A program made the position numbers and the translations under genes. Positions 1-9,400 of a DNA stretch of 64,000 bases are shown here, in pieces (the stretch's first letter is position 1; every line of letters begins with the position of its first letter). The notes beneath the pieces are model-generated. The model saw only the letters and a list, made by a program, of their open reading frames with translations, made no database searches and had not been told where the DNA came from. Source of the stretch: Microbulbifer hydrolyticus (lineage in GTDB: Bacteria; Pseudomonadota; Gammaproteobacteria; Pseudomonadales; Cellvibrionaceae); contig NZ_CP047491.1 of the NCBI RefSeq assembly GCF_009931115.1, positions 2,865,501 to 2,929,500 of the forward strand. The letters run 5' to 3'.

Positions 1-208
1 CGACAGCCAGCGATACGAGCGGAAAAAGCAGGTCGCCAAATAATGCATCCGGGTCCAGTACACCGGTAAGCGGACCCAGCGCCAGACCGGCCAGCAGCAA
101 CGGCAGGATCGCCGGCAGCTTGAGCATAAAGGCGAGATACTGGCACGCAATCGAGACGATGCCCACCATCACTAACAGGGCCATTGGGTCCGAGAGGATT
201 TGTTGCAT
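1..208 (-). CDS. Cation:proton antiporter, N-terminal part (cut by window edge)
   Basis: The reverse strand reads MQQILSDPMALLVMVGIVSI from an ATG at 208 and stays open to the window edge. About 69 residues are visible. They form two hydrophobic helices separated by a Gly/Pro-rich turn (LAGLALGPLTGVLDPDALFG), typical of the N-terminus of CPA-type Na+/H+ exchangers of the inner membrane. The family call rests on this short segment only; the ion-binding helices lie outside the window. Confidence 0.65.
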   Translation of the reverse strand, partial: MQQILSDPMALLVMVGIVSIACQYLAFMLKLPAILPLLLAGLALGPLTGVLDPDALFGDLLFPLVSLAV

Positions 209-393
209 AGTATTGATAGCCGATTGCAGAGCGGGTTCAGGAATTAAGTTATCAGTTTGGCCCCCAGAGTTTATATCTACTCCAGCGGAGGCCTACGTAT
301 TGTTTTGCCCACGGATTGGGACTAGCGTAACCTTGCCGTACTAACTTTGATGCCAATTGATGCCAAACATCAACCATAGCGAGCACCCAAGCC

Positions 394-780
394 ATGAGCA
401 ATGAAGACCTGAACGCAATCCTCGAACTGGATTGCGAAGCCCGCTACGAATACTTCATGGATGTGGTCGGCGAGGAGCGCGAAGTCTGGATTCTCATCAA
501 TAGCGATGAACACTTCCTGAAACTGCACTCCGAAGATCAGGGCGGCTTTGAGTACCTGCCACTGTGGCCCAGCATTGAGTTTGCCGAAGCCTATGCCGGC
601 GACGATAGTGACCTGCAACCCAAAAGCGTCCCCCTGCCCCAGTTCCTGAACCGGTGGCTTCCGGGCTTGAAAAAAGATGGCATTGAAGTCGGCGTGTTTC
701 CTGGCGCAGATGACAGCGTATGGGTTATGGAGCCCAGCGACCTGGAGCAAGACCTGCGGGACGAACTCGACAAGTTCTAG
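394..780 (+). CDS. DUF2750 domain protein
   Basis: A 128-residue soluble acidic protein without signal peptide. The pattern matches my recollection of DUF2750: an N-terminal RYEYFMDVVGEEREVWIL segment, a central LPLWPSIEFAEAYA segment, and a C-terminal FLNRWLPGLKKDGIEVGVFP segment. The function of the family is unknown. The next gene starts 37 bp downstream on the same strand, so the two may be co-transcribed. Confidence 0.8.
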   Translation: MSNEDLNAILELDCEARYEYFMDVVGEEREVWILINSDEHFLKLHSEDQGGFEYLPLWPSIEFAEAYAGDDSDLQPKSVPLPQFLNRWLPGLKKDGIEVGVFPGADDSVWVMEPSDLEQDLRDELDKF

Positions 781-816
781 GCTTGTAGGTACTCAACCTA
801 TGCAAGGAGTGCATAA

Positions 817-1146
817 ATGGAATTCCTGATCACCCTCATCATCATTCTGGCGGTACTGGTAGTCCCGCTCAAAATGGCGGCAGCCATGATGGGCGCGCGC
901 AATACCGGAGTGTTCGCCTGCCTGTTTGCCCTGTTGCTGGCGGTCATTATCCAGCACTTTGTCGGGCGCCTGATTCCCGGCGTCACCGAAGAGTGGGGGC
1001 TACTGATCACCATACCGCTGGCGGCCATTGCCTATATGCTGGTACTGGGAACCGGCTACCTCAAAGCGATCGTGATCGCTCTGGTACAGGGCCTTTTGAC
1101 CATAGGTCTTACGCTATTGCTGGGCGGCGTCATCGCCAACCTATAG
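817..1146 (+). CDS. Small integral membrane protein, unknown function
   Basis: A 109-residue, strongly hydrophobic protein with three to four predicted membrane helices (residues about 2-25, 28-48, 62-80 and 82-107). AAGGAG at 804 sits just upstream of the start and acts as a ribosome site. No recognisable motif is present. It follows the DUF2750 gene closely and converges with the GGDEF gene. I can say only that it is an inner-membrane protein. Confidence 0.6.
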   Translation: MEFLITLIIILAVLVVPLKMAAAMMGARNTGVFACLFALLLAVIIQHFVGRLIPGVTEEWGLLITIPLAAIAYMLVLGTGYLKAIVIALVQGLLTIGLTLLLGGVIANL

Positions 1147-1196
1147 CGCAGCACTTAACCAACACCTTGCTACAAGCGCGGCAATTGCGGCCCGCG

Positions 1197-2360
1197 CTAG
1201 GCGATGGCAACTGCCAGTGGCTCTTCCGCCGCCAGCTGACCTGAACGCCGACAGTAGAAGTAGTACTGATTGCGCCCGTGGTTCTTGGCCATGTAGAGCG
1301 CGGTATCGGCGTTTTCGATCAGACTTTCAGGGTTGGCAGGGTAGTCCCTTTCCACCGTGGTGCCACCGATACTGACGGTAATCTGCTCCAGCCTGTCCGG
1401 CCTGCCCGCATGGGGAATGGCGCTCTCACGGATCGCCGCCTGTAATCGCTCAACCGTTGCGGCCAGCTGGGTTTTATCGGTATTCGGCAGCAACAGTGCG
1501 AACTCCTCGCCGCCGTAACGCGCCAGCAACTCCCCGCTGCGCCGGACACATCCGGCAATCGCATCGCTCACCAGGCGTAGGCAGTGATCGCCGGAAACAT
1601 GGCCATAGTGGTCGTTGTAGGCTTTGAAGTGGTCGATATCCAGCAACAGTAGAGACAGCGGCTGCTCGTTGCGCAGCGCCCGATCCAGTTCTTTTTGCAG
1701 GGTTTCATCAAAGTGCCGGCGATTTGCCAGGCCGGTCAGGCCGTCCTTTTCAGAGAGCTCCCTCAAACGGAGATTGAGCTCGATGGACTGAACGATGGAC
1801 CTGTAAACCGGTGCTGCGGCCAACAGGATTACCACGCCATATAAGAACAATGCCGCAGCGAGGATTTGCATACGCTCACTGCCATCCATTAACAGCAATA
1901 CGGTGCCAGGCACCACGACCGGAGCAAAAAACGATAGCAATGTCTTTGGGTGTGCAGCGTATCCCACCACCGCGCAGGCACTCAGCCCCATAACCCACAG
2001 ACAGACAACGGACAGAAAAAACTGATCCCCGCCCGGAACAAACGCAAACCAGGCAACCCCGTAAAGACTCCCCTGTAGCGCCGCCATCGCGGCAAAGTAG
2101 AGTCCCCAGCGCTCACAATGCGCGATATCTTTTTCGTGTCGGCGGTATTGGCAGTACAGCGGGACTCTAGCGACAGATATCAGAATCAACGCCGTGAACC
2201 AGCTCAGCAACGGAAGAGCAGATGCGACCTCCCAAAAATTGGCAACCAATAGCGCTCCGGCGATCGGGTGGCTAATCGCAAGCGTCCAGGTGTGCTTGTA
2301 CACGCTGGCTATTTTTTGTGCTCGAACCTGTTGTTGGAGACTGGGGGTTTTCGCGGTCAT
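1197..2360 (-). CDS. Membrane-bound GGDEF diguanylate cyclase
   Basis: A 387-residue protein. About 190 N-terminal residues form five to six membrane helices, followed by a short linker and a complete GGDEF domain (about residues 205-370). The active loop reads LARYGGEEFALLLPN, so the GGEEF signature is intact and c-di-GMP synthesis is expected. The inhibitory-site position upstream of the loop reads RSGE rather than RxxD, so product inhibition at the I-site is probably absent. Helix LSEKDGLTGLANRRHFDE is the usual domain start. The gene stands alone, convergent with the small membrane protein gene. Confidence 0.9.
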   Translation of the reverse strand: MTAKTPSLQQQVRAQKIASVYKHTWTLAISHPIAGALLVANFWEVASALPLLSWFTALILISVARVPLYCQYRRHEKDIAHCERWGLYFAAMAALQGSLYGVAWFAFVPGGDQFFLSVVCLWVMGLSACAVVGYAAHPKTLLSFFAPVVVPGTVLLLMDGSERMQILAAALFLYGVVILLAAAPVYRSIVQSIELNLRLRELSEKDGLTGLANRRHFDETLQKELDRALRNEQPLSLLLLDIDHFKAYNDHYGHVSGDHCLRLVSDAIAGCVRRSGELLARYGGEEFALLLPNTDKTQLAATVERLQAAIRESAIPHAGRPDRLEQITVSIGGTTVERDYPANPESLIENADTALYMAKNHGRNQYYFYCRRSGQLAAEEPLAVAIA

Positions 2361-2442
2361 TTTTACTGGTTTTTATGGAACTTGGCGCGAATTGTGTTGA
2401 TGTTGTGCAGAGAGATCAAGTTTGGGGGCTGGAGGGATGGAC

Positions 2443-2515
2443 TCAAAACACGCTAGGGCGTGTTTTGACCCTGCGGGCTCGGCTTCACCTCGTTCTCAAC
2501 TCGCTCGCGCGAGTT
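2443..2515. repeat. Two perfect hairpins at the left island edge
   Basis: A perfect inverted repeat with arms TCAAAACACGC (2443-2453) and its complement (2458-2468) around loop TAGG is followed by a second stem, AACTCGC (2498-2504) with GCGAGTT (2509-2515). There is no T-run, so neither looks like an intrinsic terminator. The pair sits directly beside the 17-bp repeat at 2518 and may be part of an element end or a MITE-like remnant. The rest of 2361-2757 shows no gene I can support. Confidence 0.5.
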
Positions 2516-2517
2516 AA

Positions 2518-2534
2518 TCGAACCCTCGATGCCT
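2518..2534. repeat. 17-bp direct repeat matching tRNA-Ser (candidate attachment-site remnant)
   Basis: TCGAACCCTCGATGCCT occurs here and again at 19079-19095 inside the tRNA-Ser gene, in the same orientation. The two copies bracket the whole accessory island. The match stops after 17 bp and the displaced tRNA 3' end is not seen beyond it, so an integrase crossover is suggested but not proven. Confidence 0.45.
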
Positions 2535-2757
2535 AAACATCTGCACGCCAAAACAATAAAGTTATATATATCAACCACTTAAGCAGAGACTGGCTTGCCG
2601 TAAATTCTATTCGTGTAGCAAACAACTCTTGAATTGCGTAGCAATTTGACGAATTCGTAAAGGCCAGACGCACCTTAACTTCCGCATGGCGCTAATCGCA
2701 TCTCAGGGCTATCAATTTCTTGGAAAACCGGCAGCCCCCGACGTGTTCCCTCGCCAG

Positions 2758-3338
2758 TTAAAACCAGCCGAGACGCTTACCTCTTTGCACAATTTCAATT
2801 AACGACATTTTGACCCCATTACCCACATCTATCTTCGGATTTGAATCAAAACATTCTTTTCGCGAAGGCGCATGCCAACGAACACTGAAATCTCCTCCGT
2901 AATCACTTCCACACTTATAAGCCACGAGAGACGAAGCTGCTCCCTCAAAAACTTCCCAATCTCCTACGGGGTCGACTGTAATCAGTCCGAGGTGCCTTGG
3001 CATATAAGGCAAGTCATCGCACCTTTCAAATTCCGCTCGATAATCGTAATCATGAGGAATATGCGCCAACACCATTCGTGGCGATATTATTTCCCCATTA
3101 ATACGGAACGCCGAGTCGTAATATGCTTCGCACTGATCTGTGACTCTGGTACTGAAAAAAGTCCTGTTGGTATGCCGCCGTAAGTACTTTGATTCAACCC
3201 CAACCCATTCCTTAACAAACAGTTTTTGTAGTGGTCAACTCTTCCTGGCTGTACACAAGATGGTAACAGGTTGTAAGCTGGGAGATCGGCATCTGAAATA
3301 CTGAAAATATTGGTTGACTGCGGCCTGCCTGTGCCCAT
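2758..3338 (-). pseudogene. Frameshifted hypothetical gene at island edge
   Basis: Two consecutive reverse-strand reading frames are separated by only a few bases. The upstream piece (3087-3338) ends in ...TTRRSVLMGK. The downstream piece (2758-3075) begins MVLAHIPHDYDYRAEFERCD. They look like one protein of about 190 residues broken by a frameshift near 3080. I recognise no domain. Neither piece has a signal peptide. It could be a decayed toxin tail or immunity gene given the neighbourhood, but nothing in the sequence shows that. If the frameshift is a sequencing error the gene may be whole. Confidence 0.35.
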
Positions 3339-3807
3339 TCTATTACAGGATATGGGACAAGCTAAGTGGCACCACTGCGGATCGACCTCAACTTAAAGAA
3401 TGTCGCCGCTACTTGAGAAAAGGCGATACCTTAGTCATCACGAAATTTGATAGGCTCGCCCGCTCTACTTTTCACCTCTGTCAGATCAGAGATGAGCTAA
3501 TCGAGAAAGGCGTTGAGCTTCTCGTACTAGATCAATCCATCGACACAACAAGCATTACCGGTAAACTCATGTTCAACATGCTCGGCGCAATCGCCGAGTT
3601 TGAAATGAGATCAGAAAGGAGCGACGGCGCGATGGAATCTAAGCAGCCAAGGCTCGGGGAACAAAATTTGGCCGCAAGGCTAAACTCACCCCTGATCAAA
3701 TTGGTGAGATGCACGAGAAACGCCAGCAGGGCATCAAGATCAACGCCTTAATGAAAGAGTACGAAATTGGACAAACTGCTGCCTATAAGCTACTAAGCGA
3801 GGCGTAG
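3314..3807 (+). pseudogene. Decayed serine recombinase (resolvase/invertase family)
   Basis: The central resolvase catalytic-domain residues are clear: DKLSGTTADRPQLKE, then GDTLVITKFDRLARS and TGKLMFNMLGAIAEFE. The helix-turn-helix tail (KFGRKAKLTPDQI ... AAYKLLSEA, stop at 3807) is present in another frame, so a frameshift lies near 3625-3660. The N-terminal ~45 residues with the catalytic serine are missing. The gene cannot encode an active recombinase. It marks past mobile-element activity at the left side of the island. Confidence 0.85.
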
Positions 3808-4018
3808 TTCGCTTCCCGATCTAGCCCTACGACAAAGCCCCCTCAGGGTCTTTTGAAACCCGCTATGATACCCTGGTCCGAACGCATTCACACATAACCT
3901 ACGCCCAAAACGAACCACCAAACAAATTTTACAATCCGAATTCAAAACAAAGACCTAATCGCGTTAAAATACATCAAGCCGCGAGAGCTACCAATTTCAA
4001 GACTTCCGGAAATTTAAA

Positions 4019-4354
4019 GTGAAGAAAGCTAAACAAATTATTATTCTTGCAGCGCTCCTTCTCCCGACCGTTGTTATTGCTGGTGAGTGGACCCCGCCTG
4101 TAGATATTAAGGTTTCTTACGTTCACCTTAATCATGGAGGGTACGGCTTCTACGAGATATCTGATACTTCGAGAAATCCCGATAATTGCAATACATCATG
4201 GTATGTAGTAAGCAAACAAAATAATCCTATTTTCAATGAAATCTATTCACTTATGCTTGCGTCTCACATGAGCGGAAAGCAAGTTAGGTTATTTATTCAG
4301 GGTTGTAGTCCACATGGTCACCCAGAAATAATGCATGTGAAAACTGTCAAATGA
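4019..4354 (+). CDS. Small secreted two-cysteine protein, copy A (intact)
   Basis: A 111-residue protein starting at GTG 4019, with a cleavable signal peptide (KKAKQIIILAALLLPTVVIAG). The mature part starts GEWTPPVDIKVSYVHL and keeps the family layout: beta-rich start, first Cys in DNCNTSWYV, helix IYSLMLASHMSGKQVRLFI, second Cys near the end and a closing strand. The order resembles, from memory, the SubB/pertussis-type toxin B subunit (short OB-fold, helix, TGQPVRI-like strand). Export to the periplasm or outside is expected; the role is unknown. It converges with copy B, whose 3' half it appears to have replaced. Confidence 0.7.
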   Translation: MKKAKQIIILAALLLPTVVIAGEWTPPVDIKVSYVHLNHGGYGFYEISDTSRNPDNCNTSWYVVSKQNNPIFNEIYSLMLASHMSGKQVRLFIQGCSPHGHPEIMHVKTVK

Positions 4355-4549
4355 GTCCGAATTGGAATCATCGATCGACCACCAGAACCCACTGCCTTTG
4401 CCGCAGGGTCCACCTGAAATCTGGGTATCCATAAGCATCACCCCATTATGAGATATCACGGAATCGACAAGACCGGCATTTGTTGACCAACCTGCGAGGG
4501 AACTCAATGGATAAACCAGGACCAGGATAAAAACGAGAACCTAATTCAT
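4289..4549 (-). pseudogene. Small secreted protein, copy B (amber at codon 3, 3' half lost)
   Basis: A GGAG ribosome site precedes ATG 4549, then AAT and TAG (4541-4543). The frame then continues open through a signal peptide (VLVFILVLVYPLSSLAGW) and the family core DTQISGGPCGKGSGFWW. Homology to copy D ends at about 4355, exactly at the stop codon of convergent copy A. The remaining codons merely read the antisense of copy A. The gene is therefore truncated as well as interrupted by one TAG. Confidence 0.7.
4355..4478. repeat. Direct repeat shared with 5427-5552
   Basis: About 124 bp here match 5427-5552 in the same orientation with scattered substitutions and small indels. This is the shared coding core of copies B and D. 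It records a duplication of family genes and could mediate deletion of the intervening copy C. Confidence 0.75.
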
Positions 4550-4579
4550 AAAATCTCCACAATATCAAATCAATCTGCA

Positions 4580-4638
4580 GAGCCCACATTGGGCTCACTC
4601 ACCAGGAACCGGGGCCATAATCCACATATTTGTGTGGA
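4580..4638. other. Two short hairpins in the gap between copies B and C
   Basis: GAGCCCA (4580-4586) pairs with TGGGCTC (4590-4596), and TCCACA (4621-4626) pairs with TGTGGA (4633-4638). No T-tract follows either. The rest of 4550-4844 is AT-rich and shows no gene. These may be small cassette-boundary structures or transcript ends for the flanking small genes. Confidence 0.3.
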
Positions 4639-4844
4639 TTCAATTACAGAGTAACTGCGTATATAGCAACCACACCAGTAGATCAACAAAGCCCACAGAT
4701 ACCACAAGAATTTTGCAAGCTGTTTAAGGAGCGACTTCAGGCTTCAGAAAATACTTCATATTAGCAATAGTCTTCGGACGTGACGGAAAATAAGACAAGA
4801 CAACGGTTCACTGCGCCACGAGCCAATAATACAAAACAAAAATC

Positions 4845-5168
4845 CTAACCATTATTGACATTAAAATAATGGAACGTTGGGTACTTCCCATAACAGCTAT
4901 CGGAAATATTAAACTGCACCTTCTTTCCCGCAAAGTATGCCGCCGTCAGCAACGTCAGCGCCGCGTTGCCACCTTTGGAAGCGTCTTTGTCCCACCTGAC
5001 AGATGAACTACTGCAATCGACAGGACCAACAACCTTGTCTATATGCACATAGCAGGTGGAATCTTCGAGGTGGCAGCCAATTTTTGAAATGCTTACGCTT
5101 CCAGAATCTTGACCGGCGAATGAAAAATTTGTGGCAACCAATGCGATTAAAACCAGAATTTTCTTCAT
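4845..5168 (-). CDS. Small secreted two-cysteine protein, copy C (intact)
   Basis: A 107-residue protein with good ribosome site GGAGTG before ATG 5168 and signal peptide MKKILVLIALVATNFSFAG. The mature part reads GSVSISKIGCHLEDSTCYVH, then VDCSSSSVRWDKDA, helix AALTLLTAAYFAGKKVQF and a last Cys in SDSCYGKYP. It has four cysteines, two more than the family norm. It is expected to be periplasmic or secreted; no function is known. It lies between the duplicated segments of copies B and D. Confidence 0.7.
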   Translation of the reverse strand: MKKILVLIALVATNFSFAGQDSGSVSISKIGCHLEDSTCYVHIDKVVGPVDCSSSSVRWDKDASKGGNAALTLLTAAYFAGKKVQFNISDSCYGKYPTFHYFNVNNG

Positions 5169-5300
5169 ACAAGTTCACTCCGACACCTATAGTAATAACC
5201 GCGATATTGGTGAAAACACAGGCAGATTACCGCAGTATTTAACAATGGCTGACCTGGATAAACCGCATAGAGACCAAAGCCCTTCAACGACGAGAATAAT

Positions 5301-5600
5301 TCACAACCTCTTTATTGAAAGATGCGTTATCTTGGCCTTTGAGTACTTACATTCCGGCGTTGATTCGTTATATACAACACTTACTCGTTTCTCTGCTGCC
5401 AATGCCGCAAGGGCAAGGGACACCATGTTATCCGAATCGGGATCATCGATCGGCCACCAGAACCCACTGCCGTTGCCGCAGGGCCCGCCGGAGATCTGGG
5501 TATCCATAAGCATCAACCCATTGCAGGTTTCACGGAATCGACACGACCGGCACTAACCCTAACGACAGCACGAAACAAGCCACGGAGGACCCTACGGCTT
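5301..5600 (-). pseudogene. Small secreted protein, copy D (frameshifted)
   Basis: The C-terminal two thirds are open: ETCNGLMLMDTQISGG, CGNGSGFWWPIDDPDS, SLALAALAAEKRVSVVY, then the last Cys and a closing strand to 5301. Comparison with copy B shows one base missing near 5537 (GATTCCGTGA then AACC). The upstream SAGRVDSV segment is therefore in another frame, and no intact signal peptide can be joined. The paralogue is decayed, though its coding tail is well preserved, so the break may be recent. Confidence 0.65.
5427..5552. repeat. Direct repeat shared with 4355-4478
   Basis: Second copy of the ~125-bp direct repeat within small secreted copy D. The repeat pair flanks copy C. Confidence 0.75.
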
Positions 5601-5690
5601 TATTATCAGAACGACGTCCAACAGTTAAGCAGACGTCAACTTGCTCAACCCGACACTCTGCCATTTTCCGGATAAAGACCGTTCCATCCG

Positions 5691-5786
5691 CCACTGCCAC
5701 TGCCACTGCCACTGCCACTGCCACTGCCACTGCCACTGCCACTGCCACTGCCACTGCCACTGCCACTGCCACTGCCACCGCCACTG
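5691..5786. repeat. Hexanucleotide tandem repeat (CCACTG)16
   Basis: Sixteen uninterrupted hexamers, fifteen CCACTG and one CCACCG (5775-5780), begin 15 bp beyond the stop codon of the candidate immunity gene. Such a long perfect microsatellite is slippage-prone and unusual in bacteria. An Ala-Val reading frame through it on the minus strand is judged accidental. It may mark the 3' boundary of the toxin-immunity module or be a recombination footprint. Confidence 0.9.
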
Positions 5787-5801
5787 CCCCAGAAGTTTAC
5801 A

Positions 5802-6419
5802 TTACAAAAGAAAACCGTCTACAACATTTACCTCCAGCCAATTTCTAAGTCGAACGATATCCTCTGCGTAAGCCTTTGCGCCATCGATATTTTCTGCCAT
5901 GACTTCTAGATCCACCTCCCCACAGCGACCACTCAAATAAAGGAAGATCAATAGTCTCTTTGCAAGATATACAGAGCATCCATCAGGAAACTCTGCTGGA
6001 CAGGAATGGCAAATCATCCTGTCAAGAAACCCCTTCACAACACCGTCATCAACGCCGACAGGATCAAAAAATGGCTGAAACTCGTCATGTAAGTCTTCTA
6101 CGTCAAAATCAGAAGTTGGCCCGTCGAATACCTTTTTGTAGAAAGTTGGCCGACTCAGCACTGACACATGCCCAAATCCGGACATGGCCATTTGCTCCGA
6201 TTCGTATCTCTCCAGGCATCTTTCTACCGCTTCTATGCGCACGCCAACATCTACCGAAATAAGGCCTTTCTTCGTCTCGAATACAAGAATCAAGAAGGTC
6301 GCACCGGCCACTATAGGCCTAGAATACTCGACTACTTTATAGTATTTATTTACAGTCTTCGAAAATCCATGACCGACTAAATCCTTAGAAATCCTTGTAA
6401 GAGCACTCATATTCTTCAT
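5802..6419 (-). CDS. Candidate immunity protein for the RHS toxin
   Basis: A 205-residue cytosolic protein (no signal peptide or membrane helix). Its ATG (6419) overlaps the toxin TGA (6418-6416), so translation is coupled. The position immediately 3' of a polymorphic RHS toxin is the standard place of the cognate immunity gene. The sequence is acidic and mixed alpha/beta, with a CHSC motif and a Leu-rich KRLLIFLYLSGRCGEVDLEV stretch. I recognise no family. Base composition is more AT-rich than the RHS core, as expected for an exchangeable tail module. Protection against the nuclease domain is inferred from context only. Confidence 0.65.
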   Translation of the reverse strand: MKNMSALTRISKDLVGHGFSKTVNKYYKVVEYSRPIVAGATFLILVFETKKGLISVDVGVRIEAVERCLERYESEQMAMSGFGHVSVLSRPTFYKKVFDGPTSDFDVEDLHDEFQPFFDPVGVDDGVVKGFLDRMICHSCPAEFPDGCSVYLAKRLLIFLYLSGRCGEVDLEVMAENIDGAKAYAEDIVRLRNWLEVNVVDGFLL

Positions 6420-9400
6420 TTTGCTCCACCGGGCACGAGAATAACCCTTGCCAAGTTCACTGTTGCACCTGACTGAAACCCCAATATCTCAGCTGGGCCG
6501 GTAACCCCAAAGTAGCCCTGAACCTCAATCTGCCGATCCCTCAATATTTGGCGCTTCACAAGTGGTGACAAGTTTGCCTTAACCTCAACGAACTGCCACC
6601 TTTCTCCAGGCTTTCTGATTGCGAGATCAGGAAATCTCATGCCGCCATTTGCTCCGCCAACTCTAACTGAAAGTTGCCCCTCGTAAACTTCGAATCCAAG
6701 CTCCCTATAGCCTTCCGCCGCTGCGGACTCGCCGGTCCTTCCGGTCATCATACGAAGCTGCCAACTATTCCCTGCCTCCATCAGGATGGCAAGCGCGTCA
6801 GGCACATCGCTTTCAAGCACTATATCGGTCGCCTTACCCCAAGGGTAATAATCATCGCCTTCATTCTGGGAAGTCAAGTTCGCAAGCCTGAACGCATCCT
6901 CCGAATTGTTCGAAGCCAGCATGTACGTCGAATCACTACCTTCATGCCGAGCGAAAAACGCATCCAGATAGATGGCAGACTCCGCTGAAACTACAGAGTT
7001 ATGCCCTCCACCGTTACCAGTTCTGGGCGTGGAAGCATATTTGAGTATATAGGCGATATACTCCGCGCTGGCCTGGAACGCCCCCGGCGCTACGCCCTCT
7101 GGCAGCGTCAGTCCGGCCCCACCCTGTGGCGCCCATTGGACTAGGTCCGCATTGCCTCCCTGCTGACCCGCATAGAAACCAATTCCGTTGGACCCAAAAG
7201 TAATGCCGGCACCATCGCCGTCACCGAACAGGCGACCCTTGAGTGATTCCCAGCCCTCCGAGAGGTCGTCCTTGAAGTCATCCCAGCTGTAATAGCCGGT
7301 AGGATCGGTCAGGGTTAACGGGTTGCCCTTGACATAGGAATAGCGGTTATAACCCTGGGGGTCGGTAACACCATCGATCATTGGGTCGGCCTGCAAGAAC
7401 CTCCCCAGGACCGGATCGTAGATACGGCCGTTCATATGAATAATACCCAGCGCATCGACCATTTCGTGACCTGTGAAGCCGCGGGTCGTGGTAGACGTCA
7501 GTGTATCCAGCAGACTGTAATTGCTGCCCAGCAGCTGGTTCAGGTCAATGCCCTTCCAGCTGCTGTCCCGCCGCTTACCCCAGGGGTCAAACGCCATTTC
7601 CTCGGCGCCGACGCGGTTACCATTACCGTCGATCACAGCACTGATGGAACCAATATGGTCTTTGAGCAGGTAGCGTCTTTTCAGGCTCTGCTGCTTGTAG
7701 GCCGCATCCGTGACATAGGTGAAGACCGCGCTGCCCGGCAGGTAGCGCTTCCATTCCATCGTGCTGCCCGCACTCGAACGGATCAGCTCGACACTGCCAA
7801 TGTACAGGGTGGTAATGACCTCCCCTGTGCTGCGGGTGTCACTGCGTTTGTAGCGGGCGCGGTCCGGGCCGTAACTGAAGGAAACGCTGTTGCCAGAACC
7901 GGCATTGCTCACCACGCTCGGCTTGTCGAAGGTGGTGTAGGTGAACTCCCGGCCGGTGTCATCCGATGTCAGGTTGCCATTTTTATCATCATATCGGTAT
8001 CCGACAGTCCCCGCTTTTGTTACCGCATGCGGTTTCGCCGACGTATAGGCATAGGCCTGACCGTCCTTGTGGGTGATATTGCCAATGCTGTCGTATTGGT
8101 ACTGGGTATTATCCGCATTCGGCGCACAGCCGGTAACACTGAGCGTGCCACTGTTGACCTGCAACAGCCGGCTGAGGTGATCGTAGCAGAAGGACTCCTT
8201 CCTGCCGGCGCGGAGGTTATGCCGGCTCTCGAGGTTGCCGATACCGTCCCAGCCGTAGGCCATCTGCTGCAGGGTGACAGACTGCGCATTGGTCGCGCGC
8301 TGGGTTTTCAGGCGTCCGGTGGCAGAATCATGGTCATGGTCCACGCGCACCAGGCCATTGGCGACATCAAAGTCGGTCACCTGCCCGCGCGTATTGCTGT
8401 CGACCACGCGGTAGAGCTCATTGCCGGTATCCAGGTCCCTGACAAAATGCAATTGCCCGGTATTGGTAAAGTACTGCTGGATACCGCTGACCATGCGATT
8501 GCTACCGTCCAGCACCACATCGTTGAGCGCATCGTACTGGCGGTAGGGCCGACCCAGGCTGTCATACTCTGTCTGCTGGATAAACTCGCCATCGGCGCCG
8601 CCGACGCCCAGCACGGTTGCCAGGGTATCCTGGCGGCCGTTGCTGTCGAAGGCGTACATCGCGCAGTAATTCGTCGTTCCTGCATAGCACAGCTCGTCCC
8701 CCGCACGGGCAGACTGGACAACCGCGGTAAGCTGACCAAGTGCAAACGGGATGCTTGACCCGGCGACTCCCTTGTCGTCGTAATACCAGCGGGTATGGTT
8801 TTCCGCACCACCACTGGTTTTGAAGTCCGTGCGACGCTCGGGCCGGCCATATCGATCGTATTCCGTGACCGTACGCTGCGCCTTGCCATCGACCTGCTCC
8901 AGCAGATCGCCAAATGCGTTGTAGCTATACGTCCATGTGCCCTTGTCCGGGTCAGTCATGGACTCCTTGCGACCCCGCTTGTCATAGCTGGTGGAAATAG
9001 TAATCCCCAGGTTTTCACCGGGCCGGCCATGACTGATCACTTTCTCAACTTCACCTGCGGCAGTGTACTGATACTCCAACTTGCCGTCATAGTGATCCAG
9101 TATGAAACGGACCTCGCCCAGTGCGTTCTTCTTCTCTGTCTGCTTCTGGCCCTTTGCGTTTGTCGTGGTAGACACGACCAGGTGACCATCCAGCGCAGGC
9201 TCGGAATGAGTCACTTTGCCACCGTCCGGAAGCATTGTTTCGACCGGCCGTGACTGGATATCGTATTGGTTTACGGTCCAGTATTGCGGTAACGAGCCCT
9301 TGCGGTATGGCTCACTCTGGCGCCATTTGCGACCAAATTCATCGTACTCGGTCTGAATCTCGACCACATCACTGGTATCAAAACCGAGTGAGCGCACGCG

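Noticed and set aside
5530..5784. Reverse-strand frame starting with long Ala-Val repeat
   Set aside because: It is a translation of the CCACTG microsatellite running into the broken start of copy D. No ribosome site and no family resemblance.
5691..5786. Possible CRISPR array
   Set aside because: Pure hexamer tandem repeat without spacers; no cas genes in the window.
7436..8758. 440-codon plus-strand frame
   Set aside because: Antisense shadow of the RHS repeat region; no start signal or motif.
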